From positions 1-64,000 of the forward strand of contig CANJLQ010000003.1 in assembly GCA_947475735.1 (NCBI GenBank): a DNA stretch of 64,000 bases, in the 5' to 3' direction. The DNA is from Caulobacteraceae bacterium. GTDB taxonomy: Bacteria; Pseudomonadota; Alphaproteobacteria; Caulobacterales; Caulobacteraceae. The translations under genes and the position numbers were made by a program. This document shows, in pieces, positions 7,338 to 14,508 of the stretch (the first letter of the stretch is position 1; each line of letters opens with the position of its first letter). The notes beneath the pieces were generated by a model, which saw nothing but the letters and a program-made list of their open reading frames with translations, was not told the DNA's origin and ran no database searches.

Positions 7338-10181
7338 CTACTGTACGGTGGCGGCCACGACCCCGGCGCGCCAGGCCTTGGACGGATCGAAGTAGCGCTG
7401 GGCCAGGGCCTGGATGGTGGCCGGCGTGACCGCCTCCAGGTCGGCGATATGCCCGGTGATCTCGCCGACGGCGGCCGGATCGATGTCGACGTCCGCAAGT
7501 TGGGCGATCCAGTATTCGTTACCCGCCAGCGACCGGCGAAGGCGCTCGACCTCCGGTGCCCGCGCACGGTTCAGCTCATCATCGGTGATCGGCACATCGC
7601 GCAGTGACGCGGCGATCGCCTCGACCTCGGTGAAGAAGGTCGACCGGTTTTCCGGCGTGACCTGGGCCGAGGCGAAGATCGAGCCATAACCCTCGAACAC
7701 GTCCGACGACGACGAGCCGACGCTGGGCGAATAGGTGATCGCCAGTTCCTCACGGATCCTGTCGGTGACGCGCAGATCCATGACCGCGGCGAGCAGCCCG
7801 ATCTGCCGGGATTCGGTCCGGTCGCCGATCGCATCGGTCGTCGGCCAGGCGATATAGGCCATGGCCTGTTCGGCGGGACCCTGATGGGTCAGCCGGACCG
7901 GCTCGGGCGTCCCGGCCGGGAAGCGCCGGATTTCGGCCGCGGGGGCGGGCGTCGGCGCAGCGGGCCGCGGCGGCAAGGCACCGAAGGTGCTTCCCACGGC
8001 CGTGACGGCGTCTTCGACCGTGACATCACCGACGACCACGATGTCGATCGGTCCCTGGGCCAGTCCCGCAGTCACCCCGGCCTTCAGCTGGTCGTTGGTC
8101 CAGCCCGCGACGTCGGCGGCGCTGGGGAAGCTCTGACGCGCATCCCCCGAGGCCAGTAGCCCGGACGACTGGATGGCGAAGGCCCCCGCCGGCGTCGCCG
8201 ACTGCTGCGCGATGATCTGCGGGAACAGCGCCTTGATCTGCTCGAACGGTGCCGCGCGCAGGCCGGGATCCGTCAGATAGGCCGCCAGGACCTGCATCTG
8301 CAGCCCCAGGTCGGCGGGACGGGTGGCCCCGCTCAATCGATAATTGTCACCTTCCAGGGCGAAGTTGGCCGAATAGATGCGGCCGGACAGAACCCGGTTC
8401 AGTTCGTCCAGGGTCAGCCGTCCCAGACCCCCGGCCGTGAAGGTGAAGCCCGCCAGAGTTTGCGGATCGGCCCGGTCGGTCGGCAGGCCCAGTTCGCCCA
8501 GGCCGGTCCCGACGCTGATCAGAATCTGTTCGTCGCGGAAATCCGTCGGCTTGACCGTCAGGCGCGTGCCGTTGGCGAAGGTCACCACCGTCGTGCCGAT
8601 CTCGGCGATCTCTCGCGTCTCGGTCGGCTGGGCGGGGGCTCCGAAGTTGGAATAGGGCCATTCCACCGCCGCCGCATCGGCCCGCGCCGTCACCGGCGTG
8701 GCCTGCGAGGCCTCCAGCAGAGCCGTCACCGCCGCCTCGCCGCCTTCGATGGCTTCCGGCGTCACGACCAAAGCCAGCGGCCCCTGCCCCTGGAAGGCCT
8801 CGCGCACGGCGGCGTTGACCGCGTCCGGCGTCAGGCCTTCGACCGTGGCGTTGAACAGGTCGAGATTGGTCTGGGGGGCCGAGAAGACACGGTCATCATT
8901 CGTCGCGTTCAGCAGCCCGTTGACGAGGGCGGGCGTCGTGCGCGTCGCGGCGGAGGCGACGGCGTTTTCCAGCGCCGTGCGATTATCCGTGATCTCGCGC
9001 TGCAGCTCGGCCGGCGTCACGCCGAACTCGACCAGCCGCCGGGCCTCCTGCTCCATCGTCTGCAGCGCCCGGTCCAATCCGCCCGGATTGAACCCCGCGG
9101 CGATGGTGCTGATGTCCAGGCTGTCCGCCAGGGTCTGGGCGAAGGCCGAGGCCCCGATGAACGGCGGATTGTCCGCCCGCGCGATCTCTCCCAGGCGCCG
9201 GTTCAACACGGCCAGGCCCAGGCCGCGCACGGTGCGCGAGCGGCGCTCGGCCACGGTGTCGGGATCGAGGTCGGGCGCGCGCGTCCAGTTCAGCTGGACC
9301 GTGGACTGGATGCCCGGCTCGACCAGGATGCGGGTCTCCGGCTCGCGCGGCGCGACGGTGCCCAGATCCGGCTCCGGACCGTCCGGCCCGCGCGCTTCCC
9401 AGCTCTCGAAGGCCGCCCGAATCTTGCCTTCCATCACATCGACGTCGAAGTCCCCGACGGCCAGCATCGTCGCGCGGCTGGGGCGATAGTAGGCATTGTA
9501 GAAGGCCACGAAGCGGTCGCGCGGGGCCGTGCGGATGATGTCCAGATCGCCGATCGGGAAGCGGTTGGCGATGCGCTGGCCGGGCGCCAGCAAGGCCAGC
9601 TGCGCCTTGGCGGAGCGCAGTTGCGGGGTATTGCGTGTCCGCTCCTCGCCGACGATGACGCCGCGTTCCTCGTCGATGGCATCAGGGGCCATCAGGGCTT
9701 CCGACACCTGCTCTCGCATGATCCGCAAGGCGGTATCGACCGTCTCATCGTTCGTCCGCGGCAGCTCCAGCTGATAGAAGGTCTGGTCGAAGCCCGTCGC
9801 CGCATTGGTGTCGGCGCCGAACGCCAGACCCAGTCGCTCCAGAATGCGCAGCAGGTCGTTCTCCGGGATGTTCGTCGTCCCGTTGAAGGCCATGTGTTCC
9901 ATGAAGTGGGCGAGGCCCAGCTGGGTCTCGTCCTCCATCAGCGAGCCGGCGTCGATGCGCAGGCGAAGCGACGCCTGTCCCGGCGGGGTTGCGTTTCTCA
10001 GGATCGCGTAGCGCATGCCGTTCGGCAGGGTGCCGAACCGGACGTTGGCATCGGCGGGTATGTCGCTCGTCGCCTGCGGCCAGGGGTTGGACGGAGCCTC
10101 TTGGGACAGGGCAGGCATGGCACTGGTCAGCAGGGCGAGGCCCGAGGCGGCGGCGAGCAGCAGGCGGCGGGTCTTGATCAT
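7338..10181 (-). CDS. M16 family zinc metallopeptidase (insulinase/pitrilysin-like), exported
   Basis: A 947-residue periplasmic protein with signal peptide (cleavage near PALSQ). The inverted zinc motif HxxEH is present as HFMEH (His92, Glu95, His96), with the distal metal-ligand Glu in the ERGVIVGEE region about 75-80 residues later. The length fits two M16 peptidase domains plus two inactive partner domains in one chain, as in pitrilysin-type enzymes. The second M16 half (about 520-940) lacks HxxEH, as expected. The start is ATG 10181 (MIKTRRLLL), giving a clean signal peptide; an in-frame ATG at 10196 is the alternative. The substrate is unknown. Confidence 0.93.
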   Translation of the reverse strand: MIKTRRLLLAAASGLALLTSAMPALSQEAPSNPWPQATSDIPADANVRFGTLPNGMRYAILRNATPPGQASLRLRIDAGSLMEDETQLGLAHFMEHMAFNGTTNIPENDLLRILERLGLAFGADTNAATGFDQTFYQLELPRTNDETVDTALRIMREQVSEALMAPDAIDEERGVIVGEERTRNTPQLRSAKAQLALLAPGQRIANRFPIGDLDIIRTAPRDRFVAFYNAYYRPSRATMLAVGDFDVDVMEGKIRAAFESWEARGPDGPEPDLGTVAPREPETRILVEPGIQSTVQLNWTRAPDLDPDTVAERRSRTVRGLGLAVLNRRLGEIARADNPPFIGASAFAQTLADSLDISTIAAGFNPGGLDRALQTMEQEARRLVEFGVTPAELQREITDNRTALENAVASAATRTTPALVNGLLNATNDDRVFSAPQTNLDLFNATVEGLTPDAVNAAVREAFQGQGPLALVVTPEAIEGGEAAVTALLEASQATPVTARADAAAVEWPYSNFGAPAQPTETREIAEIGTTVVTFANGTRLTVKPTDFRDEQILISVGTGLGELGLPTDRADPQTLAGFTFTAGGLGRLTLDELNRVLSGRIYSANFALEGDNYRLSGATRPADLGLQMQVLAAYLTDPGLRAAPFEQIKALFPQIIAQQSATPAGAFAIQSSGLLASGDARQSFPSAADVAGWTNDQLKAGVTAGLAQGPIDIVVVGDVTVEDAVTAVGSTFGALPPRPAAPTPAPAAEIRRFPAGTPEPVRLTHQGPAEQAMAYIAWPTTDAIGDRTESRQIGLLAAVMDLRVTDRIREELAITYSPSVGSSSSDVFEGYGSIFASAQVTPENRSTFFTEVEAIAASLRDVPITDDELNRARAPEVERLRRSLAGNEYWIAQLADVDIDPAAVGEITGHIADLEAVTPATIQALAQRYFDPSKAWRAGVVAATVQ

Positions 10182-10280
10182 GGTGGCTCCGGTCATAGGC
10201 GTTGCGGGTCGACCGGACGGTCCCCCCGCAGGTCCCGGGTTCCTTATCGCGACGGCGTAAGGTGTAAAATGAACTTTACG

Positions 10281-10811
10281 TCAGGATTCCTCGTGGAGCT
10301 CCGCCGCATACCGCCTCCAGTTCTGCACATAGTGCGCCGCCGAGGCCTTCAGCGCGGCGATCTGGCCGTCATCCAGCGTGCGGACCACCTTGCCCGGCTG
10401 GCCCATCACCAGCGATCCATCCGGAATCACCTTGCCCTCGGTGATCAGGGCGTTGGCCCCGATCAGGCAATTCTTCCCGATCACCGCCCGCCCCAGCACC
10501 ACAGCCCCGATGCCGATCAGCGTGCCGTCGCCGATCGTGCAGGAGTGCAACATGGCCAGGTGTCCCACTGTCACGTCATCGCCGATGATCAGCGGCTCGC
10601 CCGGGTCGGAGTGAAGCACGCTGCCGTCCTGGATGTTGGTATTGGCCCCGATCACGATGGGATCGTTGTCGCCGCGCACCACCGCCCCGAACCAGACGCT
10701 GGCGCCGGGTTTCAGCGTCACGCCGCCAACCACCGTTGCATTCGGCGCGATCCAGTATTCGCCGTCGGGCGGTAGCTGCGGTTTCTTGTCCGTCAGCGAA
10801 TAGACTGTCAT
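10281..10811 (-). CDS. Gamma-class carbonic anhydrase-like protein
   Basis: A 176-residue left-handed beta-helix protein of the YrdA/PaaY/gamma-carbonic anhydrase family. Hexapeptide repeats run from about residue 20 to 140. Candidate zinc ligands are visible: His in SVLHSD and the two His of VGHLAMLH. The family hydrates CO2 or has related metal-dependent acyl/hydrolase roles, so the precise activity is uncertain. The start is ATG 10811 with AGGG 5 bp ahead; the frame is open one codon further to a TTG. It is divergent from the phoH-type gene. Confidence 0.9.
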   Translation of the reverse strand: MTVYSLTDKKPQLPPDGEYWIAPNATVVGGVTLKPGASVWFGAVVRGDNDPIVIGANTNIQDGSVLHSDPGEPLIIGDDVTVGHLAMLHSCTIGDGTLIGIGAVVLGRAVIGKNCLIGANALITEGKVIPDGSLVMGQPGKVVRTLDDGQIAALKASAAHYVQNWRRYAAELHEES

Positions 10812-10990
10812 CAAACCCTCATCTCATCTGGACCCGATAGGCCCTTTAAGCCTTCGTAAACCACGTTAGCATCAAGCTGTTGATGCGATTCGAGGGGGTC
10901 ATTTCCGCCCCGGATCCGAAGCCGGATCAAGCCCGGTCCGGTCAGAACCCTGGAGAGCGTGCGTGACGCGTTCGGGTATGCGGCGGGTCT

Positions 10991-11096
10991 TCCCGCTGGA
11001 TGTGGGATACATCTCCGACCCCGGACGGCGTGGCTTCGCCTCCCCTACCCTCCCCACCCTCGTTCGAGGCGATGCCGTTCCGGTGTCGCCTTTTTT
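10991..11096 (+). ncRNA. Structured leader or small RNA ending in an intrinsic terminator, upstream of the PhoH-type gene
   Basis: The 340-bp interval 10812-11150 has no convincing protein gene. On the plus strand it holds a 6-bp hairpin TCCCGC/GTGGGA (10991-11007), a GGCG/CGCC hairpin (11027-11040), and a small CCTC/GAGG hairpin (11058-11069) that competes with a terminator. The terminator (11068-11096) has a 10-bp stem with two G-U pairs and a TTC loop, then six T. A further near-perfect hairpin (about 11102-11126) precedes the phoH-type ribosome site. This is either an independent small RNA or an attenuated 5' leader. I could not match it to a known riboswitch. Confidence 0.45.
11068..11096 (+). 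terminator. Intrinsic terminator 55 nt upstream of the PhoH-type start codon
   Basis: The stem GGCGATGCCG / CGGTGTCGCC pairs along its full length if two G-U pairs are allowed. It has a 3-nt loop and TTTTTT at 11091-11096. Its place in the leader rather than after a gene is the notable point. Confidence 0.7.
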
Positions 11097-11150
11097 CATG
11101 CCCGACGCCCGGCTTGTCCGGACGTCGGCTCCCGACCCTAGGAGCCTGAC

Positions 11151-11942
11151 ATGACCAAGCGCGCCGCCCTGAAGCGTCAATCCCGCGATGGAGGAGCCTT
11201 CGACGGCCCCGACTATGGTCAGGATTCAAAAGTCCGCCGGCTTCCGACCCCCCATTCTTCTCACGGCTCGGGCCGGGGCGGCTGGTCCCCCCACCCCTCC
11301 AACGACGATCGCGATCAGGCCTATCTGAAGACCTTGAAGCCCAAGTCCGAGGGCCAGGCCGAACTGCTGCACGCCATCGACACCCACAACCTGACCCTGG
11401 CGCTGGGCCCCGCAGGCACCGGCAAGACCTATCTCGCGGTCGCCAAGGCGGTCGAGGCGCTGGAGGCCGGAAAGGTCGGCCGCATCGTGCTGAGCCGCCC
11501 GGCGGTCGAGGCCGGCGAGTCCATTGGTTTCCTGCCCGGTGCCATGGAGGACAAGCTCGCTCCCTATCTGCGCCCCCTCTACGACGCCCTGTCGGACCGT
11601 CTGTCGATGAAGCGGGTCGGGGCCCTGATGGCAGAAGGCCTGATCGAGATCGCCCCCATCGGCTACATGCGCGGCCGCACCCTGAACAACGCCTTCGTCG
11701 TCGTCGACGAGGCCCAGAACTGCACCTACGTCCAGCTCAAGATGCTCCTGACGCGCCTGGGCTGGCACTCGACCATGGTCGTCACCGGCGACCCGCAACA
11801 GTCCGACCTCCTGCCCGGCGTCTCGGGCCTGGGGGATATCGCGGCGCGGTTGGAAGCGGTGCCCGAGATCGCCGTGGTGCGCCTGGCCGAACAGGACATC
11901 GTGCGCCATCCCCTGGTCGCCAGCATGATCGGGGTGCTCTGA
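11151..11942 (+). CDS. PhoH family ATPase
   Basis: A 263-residue cytoplasmic P-loop NTPase. Walker A is GPAGTGKT (86-93) and Walker B is VVVDEAQ (about 183-189), with a further SRP and GDPQQ-type helicase-like motifs (TGDPQQSD near 218). PhoH proteins are ATPases linked to RNA metabolism. This one has a basic N-terminal tail and is not in the usual miaB-phoH-ybeY cluster, so it is probably the stand-alone paralogue. AGGAG sits 7 bp ahead of the ATG. Expression may be controlled by the terminator in its leader. Confidence 0.9.
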   Translation: MTKRAALKRQSRDGGAFDGPDYGQDSKVRRLPTPHSSHGSGRGGWSPHPSNDDRDQAYLKTLKPKSEGQAELLHAIDTHNLTLALGPAGTGKTYLAVAKAVEALEAGKVGRIVLSRPAVEAGESIGFLPGAMEDKLAPYLRPLYDALSDRLSMKRVGALMAEGLIEIAPIGYMRGRTLNNAFVVVDEAQNCTYVQLKMLLTRLGWHSTMVVTGDPQQSDLLPGVSGLGDIAARLEAVPEIAVVRLAEQDIVRHPLVASMIGVL

Positions 11943-12011
11943 GAAGACCGGCAGCGGGGCGCCGCTGCGGCGGTGTCCCGCCACCCCACGCTCCGCGACC
12001 GTGCCCTCGCC

Positions 12012-12572
12012 TCAGCTCTGGGTGAGCGGCGGCGTGGCGGGCGCTATGCGGCCGAACAGCAGAATCAGCGCCGAGAAAGCCACTTCGAGGGCACCGACGA
12101 TCAGAGCCAGATTCACGGGCAAGGCCATCCCCGTGAGGGCCACGGCCGCGCCCAGAGTGGCCAGTGCGCCACCCAGAACCCAGAAGATCGCGCTGCCGTA
12201 GACGGTCCGGAACACGAAGTACCGAACGCCGATCGCGACCGCCATCGCCGGAAAGGCCAGCTCCGGAGCCACTCTCAGGAAGCAGTAAGCCAACAGGATG
12301 CCCGCGAAGAGGGTGAAGGTGCTCTCCAGCGCCAGCCGCTCCAGTGGATTTGCGGTCGCGACTTTCGGTGCCCGGAACACGAGCCTTGAAACCAACAAGG
12401 ACGCCGGAAAGATCAGGATCCCGCCCACGAACAGCGCGGTGAACCCACTCTCTACCCCGGACCGGTCCCACAGCCACCCGGCGACCAGCCAGACGAGACC
12501 GGACACCAGCACGCCCGGCGAGCCCCCGACATAGGCGGCGCGCATATCCGCCTGGGCCTTCGCGATTTCCAT
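12012..12572 (-). CDS. DUF7010-type integral membrane protein
   Basis: A 186-residue protein with about six hydrophobic helices after a short polar N-terminus (MEIAKAQADMRAAY). The sequence resembles the DUF7010 group of small membrane proteins, which has no known function. The start is ATG 12572 because GGAGG lies 6 bp ahead; an ATG seven codons upstream has no ribosome site. It stands alone between the PhoH-type gene (convergent) and tRNA-Arg. Confidence 0.72.
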   Translation of the reverse strand: MEIAKAQADMRAAYVGGSPGVLVSGLVWLVAGWLWDRSGVESGFTALFVGGILIFPASLLVSRLVFRAPKVATANPLERLALESTFTLFAGILLAYCFLRVAPELAFPAMAVAIGVRYFVFRTVYGSAIFWVLGGALATLGAAVALTGMALPVNLALIVGALEVAFSALILLFGRIAPATPPLTQS

Positions 12573-12670
12573 GGGTTCCTCCGTCAGGGCCAAAACCTAG
12601 CCTTATGGTCAAGGCGCGCAACCTCGCGCGCGGCCCGATCGACCGGAGACGTGACGTTGTGGTGGTGGAC

Positions 12671-12747
12671 TGGCGACCCCGGAGGGACTCCAACCCCCGA
12701 CCTCGGCTTTAGGAAAGCCTTGCTCTATGCGGCTGAGCTACGGGGCC
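12671..12747 (-). tRNA. tRNA-Arg (anticodon CCT)
   Basis: A complete 77-nt cloverleaf on the minus strand. The 7-bp acceptor stem GGCCCCG/CGGGGTC contains one G-U. The D arm is GCTC/GAGC, the anticodon loop TTCCTAA with CCT at 34-36, and the T arm GGGGG-TTGGAGT-CCCTC. The 3' CCA is encoded (TGG at 12671-12673). It reads AGG codons. Confidence 0.95.
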
Positions 12748-12969
12748 GTCGAGCGCGTCCTAGCGGCTCAAGGCGCGTCGGAAAAGACGTCGCGCGCAAT
12801 CGACGCGCCCCCGGCCTTCGGCGTTGTGGTTAATCTGGCTTAAGATACAATATATTGGGGTGAACGGATCGCGAATCGGGCGGTGTCGGTGATTCGGTCC
12901 TGATTCGTTTCGTCCCTGTTCCGGTGGTCCGCTTCTTCGCGTTAAGTTCTGTCCCCGGAGCCGCCGCAG

Positions 12970-13395
12970 ATGACGCCCGAGACCCAGTTCAGCCTCGCCA
13001 ACGCCGTCGCCCTGATCGGCTGGATCATCCTGGCGTTCGCCCCGCTGCGCCGCTCCCTGGCCATCGCGGCGGCCCGGACCATCGGAGTGGCCCTGGCCGT
13101 GGCCTATTCAGCGCTCCTGATCCGCGCGATTACCGGCGGCGGGTTCGAGGGCGACCTGACCACACTCGCGGGCCTGACAGAGGGCTTCAGCCGTCCAGAG
13201 GCCGTGCTGGTCGGCTGGGTCCACTATCTGGCCTTCGACCTTTGGGTCGGGGCCTGGGCGGTCGAGGACGCGGGTCGCCGCGGCCTCCCGCACTGGGTGG
13301 TCCTGCCGTGTCTGTTCTTCATCCTGATGGCGGGGCCGTTCGGCCTGCTGCTCTATCTGGCGGTCCGGACCGCCCTGTCGCGTCGCACGGCCTGA
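12970..13395 (+). CDS. ABA4-like (DUF4281) membrane protein
   Basis: A 141-residue protein with four transmembrane helices. The DUF4281/ABA4-like signature is visible in HYLAFDLWVGAWAVEDAGRRG and the following CLFFILMAGPFGLLLYL. The family is named from plant ABA4, needed for neoxanthin formation; bacterial members are often near carotenoid genes, but none lies here, so function is open. It ends about 70 nt before the ion-channel gene and may be co-transcribed with it. Confidence 0.8.
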   Translation: MTPETQFSLANAVALIGWIILAFAPLRRSLAIAAARTIGVALAVAYSALLIRAITGGGFEGDLTTLAGLTEGFSRPEAVLVGWVHYLAFDLWVGAWAVEDAGRRGLPHWVVLPCLFFILMAGPFGLLLYLAVRTALSRRTA

Positions 13396-13464
13396 CGCCA
13401 CGCCTGGACCGCTTGCGGTTCCTGTCCGGACGCGGAACAGTCCCGCTTCGTGTTCGGGGGATGC

Positions 13465-14460
13465 ATGCGGTTCTGGGCGATCATTCTGTGCGCCGGCTTG
13501 GTCGGCCTGGCCCTTCCCGCCAGCGCGCGCCAGACGACGGCATCGGAGCCCCGCCCGGTTCAGACTGTCTGCTCCATGGGCGTCTATCTCGGCGATCTCT
13601 ACGACATCGACACCCGGGCCGGCCGCTTCGGGGCCGACGTCTGGGCCTGGAGCGTGTGCACCGGCGACAAGAACGCCCTTCAGTCCGCGGACTGGATCAA
13701 CGCCCAGGAGCAAGAGCAGACGCTGGAATACATCGCCCCGACCGACTTCGGCCTGTGGTCCACGCGCAAGCTGTCCGGGGTCTATCGCCAGGGCTTCGAC
13801 GTCCGGAACTATCCGTTCGACCGCCACACCCTGCGCATCATCGCCGAGGACTCCGTCGAGGACGCGACCACCCTGCAGTACGTCGCCGACGATCGCCGTT
13901 CCAGCGTCGCAGACGATCTCAGGGTCGAGGGCTGGGAGGTGACCCGCTTTGCCGTCGAGGCGCGCGAGCGGGTCTATGGCACCGCTTTCGGCGATCCCTC
14001 GCTGCCGGACGACGCGGAGACGATCTATCCGCACATGGAGATCGTCATAGACGTTCAGCGCGCGGATCTCTGGACCTTCTGGAAACTGGTCGCTCCGCTC
14101 TACATCGCCTCCGCCCTGACGCTGCTGACCTTCCTGATGCACGACGAGGAGGGGAAGTATCTCAGCCCGCGTCTGGGCCTCCTGGCAGGCGTGCTGTTCG
14201 CCATCGTGCTCAACATGCGATCGGTGGAGGAGGTCGTCGGAGAGACCGCCGGCCTGGGCCTGATGGATCACATCCATCTTCTGGCCCTGTTCCTGGCGGT
14301 GCTCGCCATCGCCGCCGCCACTGCCTGGACCTTCCTGACTCGCAACGGTTGGGGGCCGGGCCGGGTTCGGCGGTGGGACAAGCGGTTCTTTTTCGCCGGA
14401 ACCAGCCTCTACATCGCCGCCAACGCGGCCCTGATCGGCGCAGCGGTCCAGGCGGGCTGA
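13465..14460 (+). CDS. Prokaryotic pentameric ligand-gated ion channel homologue (Cys-loop family)
   Basis: A 331-residue protein with signal peptide (to about ASARQ), an extracellular beta-sandwich domain (about 30-200) and four membrane helices (about 204-225, 234-251, 268-291, 308-328). The family hallmarks are a GDLYDID strand and the YPFD motif (116-119) at the position of the Cys-loop Pro-Phe-Asp; the loop cysteines are absent, as in the bacterial channels GLIC and ELIC. A polar patch (SPRLG) begins the pore helix M2. The ligand cannot be predicted. The start is ATG 13465 with GGGGGA just upstream; an in-frame GTG lies five codons earlier. Confidence 0.82.
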   Translation: MRFWAIILCAGLVGLALPASARQTTASEPRPVQTVCSMGVYLGDLYDIDTRAGRFGADVWAWSVCTGDKNALQSADWINAQEQEQTLEYIAPTDFGLWSTRKLSGVYRQGFDVRNYPFDRHTLRIIAEDSVEDATTLQYVADDRRSSVADDLRVEGWEVTRFAVEARERVYGTAFGDPSLPDDAETIYPHMEIVIDVQRADLWTFWKLVAPLYIASALTLLTFLMHDEEGKYLSPRLGLLAGVLFAIVLNMRSVEEVVGETAGLGLMDHIHLLALFLAVLAIAAATAWTFLTRNGWGPGRVRRWDKRFFFAGTSLYIAANAALIGAAVQAG

Positions 14461-14508
14461 TCCGCCACGCTTGCCCAGCCCCCGCCGAATCGCCACCTTC
14501 TTTTCATC

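Noticed and set aside
8460..10775. A 771-codon open frame on the plus strand
   Set aside because: It runs antisense through the M16 peptidase and the carbonic anhydrase gene and has no recognisable motif.
10963..11154. A leader peptide gene (about 63 codons) ahead of the PhoH-type gene
   Set aside because: No ribosome site and no codon pattern; the DNA is better explained by its RNA hairpins and terminator.
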